A DNA stretch of 56,118 nucleotides, taken from the NCBI RefSeq assembly GCF_014199915.1, contig NZ_JACHOO010000003.1, positions 1 through 56,118 of the forward strand, given 5' to 3'. Source of the DNA: Prosthecomicrobium pneumaticum. Its GTDB lineage: Bacteria > Pseudomonadota > Alphaproteobacteria > Rhizobiales > Kaistiaceae. Under the pieces are notes generated by a model that was given only the letters and a program-made list of their open reading frames with translations, had not been told where the DNA came from and made no database searches. The translations under genes and the position numbers were made by a program. Shown here one piece after another: positions 24,444 to 33,465 of this stretch (the first letter of the stretch is position 1; each line of letters opens with the position of its first letter).

Positions 24444-25409
24444 TTACGCCACCCAGCAGGCGACGCGGGTTTCGCCGCGCCATTCGAGCGCCGGGCGGTC
24501 GACCCGGCATTTGGCGATGGCGAGCGGGCAGCGCGGGTTGAAGGCGCAGCCGGGCGGCGGCGCGAGCGGCGAGGGAAGCTCCCCCTTCAGCCGGGCGCGG
24601 GCGCGGGGTCGTTCCGGATCGGCGACCGGCGTCGCGGAAAGCAGCGCCCGCGTATAGGGATGCAAGGGCGCCGCGAACAGTTTTTCACGCGGCGCCTGCT
24701 CGACCACACGGCCGAGATACATCACCATCACCGCGTCGGCCATGTGCCGCACCACCGAGAGGTCGTGCGAGATGAAGAGATAGGCGAGGCCGAACTCTTC
24801 CTGCAGCGCGATGAGCAGGTTGAGCACCTGCGCCCGCACCGACAGGTCGAGCGCCGAGACCGGCTCGTCGAGGACGAGGATGCGCGGCCGCAGCATCAGC
24901 GCGCGCGCGATCGCGATGCGCTGGCGCTGGCCGCCCGAGAACATGTGCGGATAACGGTCGGCATATTCGGGCCGCAACCCGACCCGCCGCATCATCTCGG
25001 CCGCCGCCTCGCGGCGCTCGGCCCGGCTCGTCTGTGGCCGGTTGATGGCGAGCGGCTCGGCGAGCGCGTCGCCGATCGTCTGGCGCGGATTGAGCGATCC
25101 GTACGGATCCTGGAACACGATCTGCACTTCGCCGCGCAGCCGCTTCAGCGTCGCGGCATCGGCGCCGGCGACATCGGCGCCGTCGATCAGCAGCCGGCCG
25201 CCCGAAGGGGGCTCGATCATCGTCACCATGCGGGCGAGGGTCGACTTGCCGCAGCCCGATTCCCCGACCACGGCGAGGGTTCGGCCGGGCTCGAGCGTGA
25301 AGCTCGCCTCGGCGACGGCGTGGACGACGGCCTCGGGCGCGAAGAGCCGGCGCGGCAGGACATAGCGCTGGGCGAGGCCGACCGCCTCGAGGAGCGGGCG
25401 GGCGCTCAT
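24444..25409 (-). CDS. oligopeptide/dipeptide-type ABC importer ATPase (DppF/OppF-like)
   Basis: A 321-aa ABC ATPase, second nucleotide-binding subunit of the importer encoded from 29964 leftward. Walker A is GESGCGKS, the signature is FSGGQRQR, and Walker B is RILVLDEPVSALD. The C-terminal oligopeptide-transporter extension (PRARARLKGELPSP and CAFNPRCPLAIAKC) carries the Cys motif that can bind an iron-sulfur cluster in DppD/F proteins. The ATG overlaps the upstream ATPase stop (ATGA). Last gene of the operon. Confidence 0.92.
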   Translation of the reverse strand: MSARPLLEAVGLAQRYVLPRRLFAPEAVVHAVAEASFTLEPGRTLAVVGESGCGKSTLARMVTMIEPPSGGRLLIDGADVAGADAATLKRLRGEVQIVFQDPYGSLNPRQTIGDALAEPLAINRPQTSRAERREAAAEMMRRVGLRPEYADRYPHMFSGGQRQRIAIARALMLRPRILVLDEPVSALDLSVRAQVLNLLIALQEEFGLAYLFISHDLSVVRHMADAVMVMYLGRVVEQAPREKLFAAPLHPYTRALLSATPVADPERPRARARLKGELPSPLAPPPGCAFNPRCPLAIAKCRVDRPALEWRGETRVACWVA

Positions 25410-26416
25410 GCGGCGCGCTCCCGGCCGGCATCGGGATCGGGATGGCCGACCGGCCGGCCTTCGGCGAGCGGGTAGTGGCAGAGCGCGAAGCCGGCGATCG
25501 CCCCCTGGCGCGGCGGCGCCTTGTCGCGGCAGCGGGCGGTCGCGAAGCGGCAGCGCGGCTCGAAGAGGCAGCCCGGCGGCCGGTCGAAGGCGCCGGGCAC
25601 CGTGCCGGCGATCGAGGGCAGCATGCGGCCGGTCGCCCGCTCCGGCAGGGCGGCGAGGAGCGCCGCCGTATAGGGATGGTGCGGATCGCGGAACAGCGAA
25701 CGCACGTCCTGCTCCTCGACCTTCTGGCCGGCATAATGCACCGCGACCCGTTCCGCGGTCTCGGCGACGACGCCCATGTCGTGCGTGATCAGCACCAGCG
25801 CCGTGCCGGTCTCGTCGCGCAGCCGCACGAGCAGGTCGAGGATCTGCGCCTGGATCGTCACGTCGAGCGCGGTGGTCGGCTCGTCGGCGATGATCAGCTT
25901 CGGCCGGCAGGCGAGCGCCATGGCGATCATCACCCGCTGGCTCATGCCGCCCGAGAGCTGGTGCGGGAAGGCGGCGAGCCGGCGCTCCGGCGCCGGAATG
26001 CCGACCGCGTGCAGCAGTTCGAGGGTGCGCGCCCGCCGCTCGGCCTTCGACAGGCCGAGATGGACGGCGAGCGCCTCGCCGATCTGCCAGCCGACGGTGA
26101 AGCACGGATTGAGGCTCGTCATCGGCTCCTGGAAGATCATCGCGAGGTCGCGGCCGACGATGCGCCGGCGCTGCCGCGGCGCGATGCCGAGCAGGTCCTT
26201 GCCGTCGAAGGCGAGCCGCTTCGCCGAAACGGTCGCCGACCAGGGGAGCAGCCCCATCACGGCGAGCATCGCGACCGACTTGCCGGAACCCGATTCGCCG
26301 ACGACGGCGGCGATCTCGCCCGCCTCCACCGCCAGCGACACGCCGTCGACGGCCCGGAACGGACCGGCCGAGGTCTTGAAGTCGACCGAAAGCTCTTCGA
26401 TCTCGAGCAGGGGCAT
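25406..26416 (-). CDS. oligopeptide/dipeptide-type ABC importer ATPase (DppD/OppD-like)
   Basis: A 336-aa ABC ATPase. Walker A is GESGSGKS, the signature is LSGGMSQR, and Walker B is KLIIADEPTTALD. The typical FQEPMTSLNP Q-loop and the C-terminal CLFEPRCRFATARC Cys motif place it with DppD/OppD. It starts at 26416 where the DppC-like stop and this ATG share one base. It pairs with the DppF-like ATPase to energise the importer. Confidence 0.92.
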   Translation of the reverse strand: MPLLEIEELSVDFKTSAGPFRAVDGVSLAVEAGEIAAVVGESGSGKSVAMLAVMGLLPWSATVSAKRLAFDGKDLLGIAPRQRRRIVGRDLAMIFQEPMTSLNPCFTVGWQIGEALAVHLGLSKAERRARTLELLHAVGIPAPERRLAAFPHQLSGGMSQRVMIAMALACRPKLIIADEPTTALDVTIQAQILDLLVRLRDETGTALVLITHDMGVVAETAERVAVHYAGQKVEEQDVRSLFRDPHHPYTAALLAALPERATGRMLPSIAGTVPGAFDRPPGCLFEPRCRFATARCRDKAPPRQGAIAGFALCHYPLAEGRPVGHPDPDAGRERAA

Positions 26417-27318
26417 CAGCCGCTCCGCATCTTCGGGTCGAGCGCGTCGCGCAGGCCGTCGCCGACGAGGTTGATGGCGAGCACGGTGACGAGGATGGCG
26501 AGGCCCGGCAGCGTGACGATCCAGGACGCGGACTGCAGGAATTCGCGCGCCGACGCGAGCATCGCGCCCCATTCGGGCGTCGGCGGCTGCGCGCCGAGGC
26601 CGAGAAAGCCGAGCGCCGCGGCCTCCAGAATCGCGTTCGAGATGTTGAGCGCGGCCTGGACGATGATCGGCGCCATGCAGTTCGGCAGCACGGTGCGGAA
26701 CATGATGCGCAGCCGCCCGGCGCCGGCGACCCGCGCGGCGACGACATAGTCGCGCGTCTTCTCCGACAGCGCCGCCGCCCGCACCAGCCGGACGAAGTTC
26801 GGCAGGGTGACGATGGTGATCGCGACGATGGTGTTCGCAAGGCTCGGGCCGATGATCGCGACGATGACGATCGACAGCAGCAGCCCCGGCACCGAGAGGA
26901 TGACGTCCATCGCCCTCAGGATGACGATCGCCGGCCAGCGCGGGAAGAAGGCGGCGACGAGGCCGAGCACGATGCCGAGGGCGAGCGAGGCGACCACCAC
27001 AGCGACGCCGATGAAGAGCGACAGCCGCGCGCCGTGAATGAGCCGCGAGAGCATGTCGCGGCCGACCTCGTCGGTGCCGAGCAGGAAGGCGGCATTGCCG
27101 CGCGCGTCCCAGACCGGCGGCACGCGGACGAAATCGCGGAACTGCTCATAGGGCGAATAGGGCGCGAGGAGATCGGCGAAGATCGCCGCGAGGGCGAGAA
27201 GGACGAGCACGGCGAGCCCGGCGACGGCCGCGCGGTTGGCGGCGAAGTCGCGCCAGAACAGGCGCAGCGTCGAGGGCGCGGCGATCGCGGCGGCCGGACG
27301 GGTCGAGTCAGCGGCCAT
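26416..27318 (-). CDS. ABC importer permease (DppC/OppC-like)
   Basis: A 300-aa inner-membrane permease. It has the N-terminal OppC_N region (NRAAVAGLAVLVLLALAAIF), the periplasmic segment LGTDEVGRDMLSRLIHGAR that is near-invariant in DppC/OppC, and the EAA-like loop AARVAGAGRLRIMFRTVLPN. The start is ambiguous: ATG 27318 overlaps dppB by 11 bp, ATG 27345 by 38 bp, and neither has a strong ribosome site. I prefer the shorter overlap. Confidence 0.9.
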   Translation of the reverse strand: MAADSTRPAAAIAAPSTLRLFWRDFAANRAAVAGLAVLVLLALAAIFADLLAPYSPYEQFRDFVRVPPVWDARGNAAFLLGTDEVGRDMLSRLIHGARLSLFIGVAVVVASLALGIVLGLVAAFFPRWPAIVILRAMDVILSVPGLLLSIVIVAIIGPSLANTIVAITIVTLPNFVRLVRAAALSEKTRDYVVAARVAGAGRLRIMFRTVLPNCMAPIIVQAALNISNAILEAAALGFLGLGAQPPTPEWGAMLASAREFLQSASWIVTLPGLAILVTVLAINLVGDGLRDALDPKMRSG

Positions 27319-28318
27319 GGCGGATCCGCGGATTGAGCGCGCCATAGGCGAGATCGACCATCAGATTGATCAGGATGACGAGGCCGGAGACGAGCAGGAT
27401 GCCGCCCTGCAGCACCGGATAGTCGCGCCGCTCGATCGATTCGATCAGCCAGCTGCCGATGCCCGGCCAGGCGAAGATGTGCTCGGTCAGCACCGCGCCG
27501 CCCATCAGCATGCCGGTCTGCAGCCCGATCACGGTGACGACCGGGATCAGCGCGTTGCGCAGCGCATGGATGCCGACGACGCGAAAGGGCGGCATGCCCT
27601 TCGCGCGCGCGGTCCGGACATAGTCCTCCGACAGCACTTCGAGCATGGCCGAGCGGGTCATCCGCGCGATGGTGGCGAGCGGGATGGTGCCGAGCACGAT
27701 GGTCGGCAGGACGAGATGGGCGAGCGCCGAGAGGAAGGCGCCGTCCTGGTCGGACAGCAGGCTGTCGATCAGCATGAAGCCGGTCACCGGCTCGAAATAA
27801 TAGAGGAGGTCGATCCGCCCCGAGACCGGCGTCCAGCCGAGATCGACCGAGAAGAACAGGATGAGGAGCAGCCCCCACCAGAAGATCGGCATCGAGAAGC
27901 CGGCGAGCGCCGTCCCCATCAGCGCATAGTCGAGCACCGTGCCGCGCTTCAGCGCCGCGACGACGCCGATCGGCACGCCGAGGATGACGGCGAACAGCAT
28001 CGCCGCGAGCGCGAGTTCGAGCGTCGCCGGGAAGAGCGTGAAGAACTCCCGCAGCACCGGTTCCTTGGTCGAGATCGAGACGCCGAAATCGCCATGCGCG
28101 AGGCCGCGCAGATAGTCGAGGAACTGCACGACGACCGGCCGGTCGAGGCCGAGCTCGTGGCGCAGCAGCGCGAGCCGCTCGGGCGCGATGCCCCGCTCGC
28201 CGGTGCGGACCTCGATCGGGTCGCCCGGCACGAGACGGATGGCGACGAAGGTCAGGAAGGCGATCGCGAGAAAGGTCGGAACGACGACCGACAGGCGGCG
28301 GATGAGGAAGGACAGCAT
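27308..28318 (-). CDS. ABC importer permease (DppB/OppB-like)
   Basis: A 336-aa permease with the family start LIRRLSVVVPTFLAIAFLTF, the periplasmic VRLVPGDPIEV, and the cytoplasmic EAA loop YVRTARAKGMPPFRVVGIHALRN (about residues 235-257). It forms the heterodimeric channel with the DppC-like protein. It lies 56 bp downstream of the binding-protein gene, and that gap holds a stable hairpin. Confidence 0.93.
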   Translation of the reverse strand: MLSFLIRRLSVVVPTFLAIAFLTFVAIRLVPGDPIEVRTGERGIAPERLALLRHELGLDRPVVVQFLDYLRGLAHGDFGVSISTKEPVLREFFTLFPATLELALAAMLFAVILGVPIGVVAALKRGTVLDYALMGTALAGFSMPIFWWGLLLILFFSVDLGWTPVSGRIDLLYYFEPVTGFMLIDSLLSDQDGAFLSALAHLVLPTIVLGTIPLATIARMTRSAMLEVLSEDYVRTARAKGMPPFRVVGIHALRNALIPVVTVIGLQTGMLMGGAVLTEHIFAWPGIGSWLIESIERRDYPVLQGGILLVSGLVILINLMVDLAYGALNPRIRHGR

Positions 28319-28335
28319 CGGCTGTGGTGACGGGA

Positions 28336-28360
28336 CGGCGGCGGATACGCTCCGCCGCCG
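28336..28360 (-). promoter_or_regulatory. intercistronic hairpin between binding-protein and permease genes
   Basis: CGGCGGCGGA (28336-28345) and TCCGCCGCCG (28351-28360) form a perfect 10-bp stem around a 5-nt loop, with no T-run. It lies just after the binding-protein stop. Such hairpins often protect the 3' end of binding-protein mRNA so that more binding protein than permease is made; that role is inference here. Confidence 0.5.
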
Positions 28361-28374
28361 CCGCTGTCCGCTGG

Positions 28375-29964
28375 TCAGTCGAGATCGACGCCGTAGAATT
28401 CGTGCCGGCCGAGCGGGCTCACCTTGTAGCCCTTGACCTCCTTGCGGACCGGCTCGAACACCACGGAGTGGGCGATCGTGTAGACCGGCACCTCGTCGTG
28501 CACGATCTCTTGCATCTCCTCATAGAGCTTGGTGCGGGCCGCCTTGTCGGTGAGCTTGCGCGCCTCCTTCAGCTTCTCGTCGAAGCTCGGATCGCACCAT
28601 TTGGAAAGGTTCTGGCCGCCGGGCCGGGCGGCGTCGCAGCCGAGCAGGAAGAAGAAATTGTCCGGATCGCCATTGTCGCCGGTCCAGCCGAGCTGGCCCA
28701 TCTGGTGCTCGCCGGCCTGCAGCCGCTTGCGATACTCGCCCCATTCGTAGGATTTCAGCTCGGCCTTGATGTTGAGCTTGGCGAGGTCGGCCTGGACGAT
28801 CTCGGCGATCCGCTTGGCGTTCGGATTATAGGGCCGGGTCACCGGCATCCACCACAGGTCCGTCTCGAAGCCGCCCTCGAGGCCGGCCTCCTTCAGGAGT
28901 TCCTTCGCCTTGTCGACGTCATAGGCATAGGGCTCGACCGCGTCGTTGTACGACCAGATCGTCGGCGGGATGAAGTTCTTCGCCGGCTGGCCGGCACCCT
29001 GATAGACGTCGCGCAGGATGGTGTCCTTGTCGATCGCATGGGTGATCGCGAGGCGCACGCGCTTGTCGTCGAAGGGCTTCTTCGTCACGTTGAAGGCGAG
29101 GTAGCCGATATTGAGGCCGGGCTGGGAGAGCAGCTCGACATCGCCGTTCTGCTTGATCGTCTCGAGATCGGCCGGGTTCGGCTGCAGCATCACATGGCAT
29201 TCGCCCTTGGCGAGCTTGGCATAGCGCGTCGTCGGATCGGGCGTGATGGCGAAGACGAGATCGTCGATCGCCGCCTTGCCGCCCCAGTAGTCGGCGAAGG
29301 CCTTGAAGCGGATCACCGCGTCCTTCTGATAGGCGATGAAGGTGAACGGCCCGGTGCCGACCGGTTCCTGGTCGACCTTTTCCGGCGTGCCGGCCTTCAG
29401 CATGGCGGCGGCGTATTCGGCCGAATGGATGGTCGCGAAATCCATCGCCAGATTGGCGAGGAAGGGCGATTCCGGCCGGGCGAGCGTGAACTTGACGGTG
29501 TAGTCGTCGACCTTCTCGATCGCCTTCAGGAGATCGGGCATGCCCATGTCGTTGAAGTAGTCATAGGCCCCGCCCGAGACGTTGTGGTACGGATCGTCCG
29601 CCTTCCACATCCGGTCGAAAGAGAAGAGCACGTCGTCCGCGTTGAAGTCGCGCGTCGGGGTGAAGCTCTTCGAGGAATGGAACTTGACCCCCTTGCGCAG
29701 ATGGAAGGTCACCTCGAGCCCGTCGGCGGACACCTCCCAGCTCTCGGCGAGACCGGGGATCACATTGGTGGTGCCGCGCTCGAACTCGACGAGCTGGTTG
29801 AAGACCGGCCGGGCGGCGTCGAAGGAGGTGCCCGTGGTGTTGATCTGCGGGTTGAAGTTCTCCGGGCTCCCCTCGGAACAATAGACGAGGGTCTTCGCCT
29901 CGGCGGCGGCGGCGAAGCCGGCCGACAGGAGGGTGGCCGCCAGAAGGCGTGTGATCATCTTCAT
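28375..29964 (-). CDS. periplasmic solute-binding protein of a peptide/nickel-type ABC importer
   Basis: A 529-aa SBP family 5 (DppA/OppA/NikA) protein. A signal peptide (KMITRLLAATLLSAGFAAAA, cleavage near AEA) precedes the mature start KTLVYCSEGSPENFNPQIN. The conserved block TFHLRKGVKFHSSKSFTPT and the late segment LGWTGDNGDPDNFF, which in DppA lines the ligand site, are present. Close likeness to DppA suggests dipeptides, but the upstream catabolic genes suggest another ligand. A strong GGGGA ribosome site precedes the ATG. Confidence 0.92.
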   Translation of the reverse strand: MKMITRLLAATLLSAGFAAAAEAKTLVYCSEGSPENFNPQINTTGTSFDAARPVFNQLVEFERGTTNVIPGLAESWEVSADGLEVTFHLRKGVKFHSSKSFTPTRDFNADDVLFSFDRMWKADDPYHNVSGGAYDYFNDMGMPDLLKAIEKVDDYTVKFTLARPESPFLANLAMDFATIHSAEYAAAMLKAGTPEKVDQEPVGTGPFTFIAYQKDAVIRFKAFADYWGGKAAIDDLVFAITPDPTTRYAKLAKGECHVMLQPNPADLETIKQNGDVELLSQPGLNIGYLAFNVTKKPFDDKRVRLAITHAIDKDTILRDVYQGAGQPAKNFIPPTIWSYNDAVEPYAYDVDKAKELLKEAGLEGGFETDLWWMPVTRPYNPNAKRIAEIVQADLAKLNIKAELKSYEWGEYRKRLQAGEHQMGQLGWTGDNGDPDNFFFLLGCDAARPGGQNLSKWCDPSFDEKLKEARKLTDKAARTKLYEEMQEIVHDEVPVYTIAHSVVFEPVRKEVKGYKVSPLGRHEFYGVDLD

Positions 29965-30112
29965 CGCTGAGTTCCCCTTGATCGACGCTCCTTGCGGGAG
30001 CGCTCGGCGGATCGGGGGCCTGGCGGCGCCTTGGTGGCGGCTCTGCGGCGCGATCCACCTGTAGTCGAGCCGAGGGCGCGGCCGAATGCAAGCCCAATTC
30101 GTGTCGCCGGCC

Positions 30113-31039
30113 TCACCGCCGCAGTGCGGCGGCCATCTTGTCGGCGATCGCCTGCGAGGAGCGCAGATGCGATTCGACCGTCAGGTCGGCGACGCGCGGG
30201 CTGAGGATCAGGTTCGGCACGCGGGCGAACACCTTGCCCGCCTCGCCGGTCAGCGGTTCCGTCTCGAAGCCGTCGATCGCCGCGCCGCGCAGCCGGCCGG
30301 TCGACAGCATGTTGGCGAGCGCGGCTTCGTCGACGACGCCCGCGCCGCCGACCGCGATCAGCACGGACCCCGCCTTCATGCGCATCAGCGCCGCCGGGCC
30401 GAGCAGGCCGTGCGTCTTCGCGTGCGCCGGCAGGTGCACCGAAAGGACGTCCGACCCGGCGATCAGCGCGTCGAACTCGGATCGGGCGAGGTCGCGCCAG
30501 ACCGGGCTCGTCTCCTTGAGGAAGGGGTCCCAGCCGGCCACCGTCAAGCCGAGCGCGCGGGCGCGCAGGGCCGCCGCGCGCGCCCCGAGATCGAGCCCGA
30601 GCAGGCCGAGCCGCTTGCCGGCGATCTCCCGCCCGACGAGATGGCCGCGCGGCCACTGGCCGGCGATCACGGCGGTGGTGGACAGGAAGGCGCCGCGCAT
30701 CAGAAGGAGTGCCGCCGCGAGCACGTATTCGGCGACCGAATCGGCGACCGTCTCGGGCGCGCGGATGACCTCGATGCCGCGCCCCTCGCAGGCCAGCCGG
30801 TCGACATTGTCGGCCGGCGTGCCGATCTGGCCGACGACGCGCAGCGCGAGCGCATCGGCGATCAGCGGGATGTCGACATCCGTCCGCTCGCGCACGATCA
30901 GGCCGCGGACCTTGCGGATGATGCGGCGCAGGCCCTCGGGGTCGAGCCCCAGGGTCGGGTCGTAATGGACCTCGAATTCGCGCGACAGGGCGGCGACCGC
31001 CTGCTTGTGCATGAATTCGGTGATGACGATCTCGGGCAC
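30113..31039 (-). CDS. D-2-hydroxyacid dehydrogenase homologue lacking catalytic residues
   Basis: A 308-aa protein of the D-isomer 2-hydroxyacid dehydrogenase fold, opening PEIVITEFMHKQAV and most like sulfolactate or phosphoglycerate dehydrogenases. Key positions are changed: the catalytic Arg of the usual N-T-A-R-G-G loop is Gly232 (AVGGAGVVDE), the catalytic His of T-P-H is Arg282 (LSPRVADL), and the cofactor loop G-L-G-R-I-G is GLDLGA (148-153). The catalytic Glu261 remains. The frame is intact and the sequence otherwise conserved, so it may be a binding protein or have altered chemistry. GTG start with GGAGG six bases upstream. It lies between the creatininase-family gene and the ABC importer. 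Confidence 0.8.
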   Translation of the reverse strand: MPEIVITEFMHKQAVAALSREFEVHYDPTLGLDPEGLRRIIRKVRGLIVRERTDVDIPLIADALALRVVGQIGTPADNVDRLACEGRGIEVIRAPETVADSVAEYVLAAALLLMRGAFLSTTAVIAGQWPRGHLVGREIAGKRLGLLGLDLGARAAALRARALGLTVAGWDPFLKETSPVWRDLARSEFDALIAGSDVLSVHLPAHAKTHGLLGPAALMRMKAGSVLIAVGGAGVVDEAALANMLSTGRLRGAAIDGFETEPLTGEAGKVFARVPNLILSPRVADLTVESHLRSSQAIADKMAAALRR

Positions 31040-31063
31040 GTCCGGCCTCCAGAGGCCCGAGGG

Positions 31064-31867
31064 TCAGCTCCAGAGGAGATCGAGCGAGAAGCGGTGCACG
31101 TCGCGGCAGAGCGCGACGAAGGCGGCTGCCTGATGCTCGATCACCGCGCGTCCCTTCTCCGCCGTCGCCGCCGCCGCATTGCCGACCACCCCCGCCGGAT
31201 TGAGATCCTGCGCCTTCCAGCCGAAGCCGACCGGTCCGTGCACGCGCAGCCGCTCGAACGCCTCGGCATAGACGGTCTGGGTCGAACGGAAGTCGCTCGC
31301 CTCGTCCATCCGGACGAGATCCGGCCGCAGCGCCAGCATCACCGAGGTCTCCATGTCGCCGCCATGGATGCCGTAGCTCGCCTCCTCCGGCGCGAAAAGG
31401 CCGGGCGGGTCGCCGAAGCGCGACCAGGAGGCGAGCACGACGAGCATGTCGTGCCGCACCCGCAGCTCACGCGCGACGACATCCATCAGCGCGACATTGC
31501 CGCCGTGCGAATTGGCGATGACGAGCTTGCGCACGCCGGCGCGCCGCACGCTCTCGCCGATCTCGAGCCAGAGCCTTGTCGCCGTCTCCCAGCCGATCGT
31601 CAGCGTGCCGGGCGACGAGATGTGCTCGTTCGACTTGCCGACCGGCTGCAGCGGCAGGAAGCTCACCGGCAGGTCGTCCGGCATCAGTTCGATCGCGCGG
31701 CCGATCAGGCCTTCGGCGATGCAGGTGTCGGTATAGACGGGCAGATGCGGACCGTGCTGCTCGATCGCCGCGATCGGCAGAACGGCGATCCATTCGGCCG
31801 TGTCTCCCTCGCGGAAGTCGACGGCCGTCATCTCGTGCCAGCGGCGGCGGGGAAGGGCGAGACTCAT
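31064..31867 (-). CDS. creatininase-family amidohydrolase
   Basis: A 267-aa metal-dependent amidohydrolase of the creatininase fold. Expected metal ligands are all present: Glu36 and His38 in EQHGPHLP, Asp47 in YTDT, His121 in NSHGGN, and Glu173 in GGDMETS. The family includes creatinine, formamide and cyclic-imide hydrolases, so ring opening of a small amide is plausible. It is preceded by the 8-oxoguanine deaminase gene and followed 24 bp later by the dehydrogenase homologue. It is not assigned as true creatininase because creatinase is absent. Confidence 0.87.
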   Translation of the reverse strand: MSLALPRRRWHEMTAVDFREGDTAEWIAVLPIAAIEQHGPHLPVYTDTCIAEGLIGRAIELMPDDLPVSFLPLQPVGKSNEHISSPGTLTIGWETATRLWLEIGESVRRAGVRKLVIANSHGGNVALMDVVARELRVRHDMLVVLASWSRFGDPPGLFAPEEASYGIHGGDMETSVMLALRPDLVRMDEASDFRSTQTVYAEAFERLRVHGPVGFGWKAQDLNPAGVVGNAAAATAEKGRAVIEHQAAAFVALCRDVHRFSLDLLWS

Positions 31868-31922
31868 CCGGGGGCTCTCTCTCGGCACCGCGACGCGGCG
31901 ACTCGCCGAGCATTTATCAGGA

Positions 31923-33272
31923 CTAGAGCGCTTCGAGAAACGCCTTCGCGACGCGGCCGTGCTCGGCGCGCAGCGCGGCGACGTCGATGCCGGTCGGCAG
32001 ACCGTTCTCGACCTTCCAGGCGCCCGCCACCATGACGCGATCGGCCGCATGGGCACCGCAAAGGACGAGCGCGGCGAGCGGATCGCCGGCGCCCGAAAAG
32101 CGCAGTTCGTCGAGCGTGAAGAAGGCCATGTCGGCCTGCTTGCCCACCGCGATCGCGCCGATGTCGCTGCGGCCGAGGCAGCGGGCCGAACCCTCGGTCG
32201 CCCAGCGGAACGCGTCGAGATGGGTGACCGAGGCCGCGTCATAGGTGAGCCGGTTGATCATCAGCGCGTGCCGCACACCCTCGATCAGGTTCGAATTGTC
32301 GTTCGAGGCCGAGCCGTCGACGCCGAGCCCGACCGGGCTGCCGGCCGCCTCGAGCTCCTTGGTCCGGCACTGGCCGGAGGCGAGCACCATGTTGGACGTC
32401 GGGCAATGGCAGACGCCGACGCCGTGCCGGCCGAGGCGGCCGACCTCCTCGTCGTTGAAATGAATGCCGTGCGCCAGCCAGACCTTGTCGTTCAGCCAGC
32501 CGACCTCTTCGAGATAGTCGACCGGGCGATAGCCGTAATGCGCCATGCAGTAGTCGTTCTCGTCGATCGTCTCGCCGAGATGGGTGTGCAGCCGGCACTG
32601 GAAGCGCTCCGCGAGCGCGGCGCTCTCGACCATCAGCCGCTTGGTCACGGTGAAGGGCGCGCAGGGCGCGAGCGCCACCTGCAGCATCGCCCCGTCCGAG
32701 GCGTCGTGATAGCGGCCGAGGATGCGCTCCGAATCGGCGAGGATCGTATCGGTATCCTGGACGATCGAATCGGGCGGCAGGCCGCCATCCTTCTGCGACA
32801 GATCCATCGAGCCGCGCGTCAGCGTCATGCGCAGGCCGACCCGCGCCGCCTCCTCGGTCTGGACGTCCATCGCGTCCTCGATGCCGCCGGGGAAGAGATA
32901 TTGGTGATCGGAGGCGCAGGTGCAGCCCGACATCAGGAGTTCGGTGAGGGCGAGCCGCGTCGCGAGCCGGAACGCCTCCGGCTTCACGTGCCGCGCCCAG
33001 ATCGGATAGAGCGCCTGGAGCCAGGGGAACAGCTCCTTGTTGATCGCCGATGGATGCGCCCGGGTGAGGGTCTGAAAGAAATGGTGATGGGTGTTGACGA
33101 GGCCCGGGGTCACGACGTGCCGGCCGGCATCGAAGATGCGGTGCACCGGATGGGCGGGCTCCGCCCCCTTGCCGACCAGTTCGGCGATCCTGCCGTTCTC
33201 GACCACGACGCCGCGTTCGGCGCCCTCGGCGAGCACGGCGATCGGATCCTTCACCCACACGCGCTCGCTCAT
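31923..33272 (-). CDS. 8-oxoguanine deaminase (amidohydrolase superfamily)
   Basis: A 449-aa zinc-type amidohydrolase converting 8-oxoguanine to uric acid in characterised relatives. Metal ligands are the HxH of NTHHHFFQTL (His62, His64), the His of LHTHLGE and LAHGIHF, and the Asp of GLGVDGSASND. Long family-specific blocks such as INKELFPWLQALYPIWAR and CHCPTSNMVLASGQCRTKEL match the 8-oxoguanine deaminase / hydroxyatrazine-hydrolase-like group. Two adjacent ATGs (33275, 33272) follow GGGGAG; spacing favours 33272. First gene of the leftward locus, divergent from rfbC. Confidence 0.87.
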   Translation of the reverse strand: MSERVWVKDPIAVLAEGAERGVVVENGRIAELVGKGAEPAHPVHRIFDAGRHVVTPGLVNTHHHFFQTLTRAHPSAINKELFPWLQALYPIWARHVKPEAFRLATRLALTELLMSGCTCASDHQYLFPGGIEDAMDVQTEEAARVGLRMTLTRGSMDLSQKDGGLPPDSIVQDTDTILADSERILGRYHDASDGAMLQVALAPCAPFTVTKRLMVESAALAERFQCRLHTHLGETIDENDYCMAHYGYRPVDYLEEVGWLNDKVWLAHGIHFNDEEVGRLGRHGVGVCHCPTSNMVLASGQCRTKELEAAGSPVGLGVDGSASNDNSNLIEGVRHALMINRLTYDAASVTHLDAFRWATEGSARCLGRSDIGAIAVGKQADMAFFTLDELRFSGAGDPLAALVLCGAHAADRVMVAGAWKVENGLPTGIDVAALRAEHGRVAKAFLEAL

Positions 33273-33402
33273 CATCCACTCCCCGTCACCGCTCGTCCGC
33301 GCCGTTCGGCCGACGCTAGGACGCCGCCCGTCGCGAGGCAAGGCGGCACCGCGGCGGGCCGGCGGATCGTCCGTGCCGGCGGCGCCCGGCGCCGCCCGCG
33401 CG

Positions 33403-33431
33403 TTGCATACCTTGGGGTGCGCGACTATAGA
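33403..33431 (+). promoter_or_regulatory. putative rfbCBDA promoter
   Basis: TTGCAT (33403-33408), a 17-nt spacer and TATAGA (33426-33431) form a good sigma-70-type promoter 34 bp upstream of rfbC. The predicted start is near 33438, giving a leader of about 28 nt. Confidence 0.6.
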
Positions 33432-33465
33432 CTGACCCGGGGCATGGGGGATGTGTGAGCGGTCG

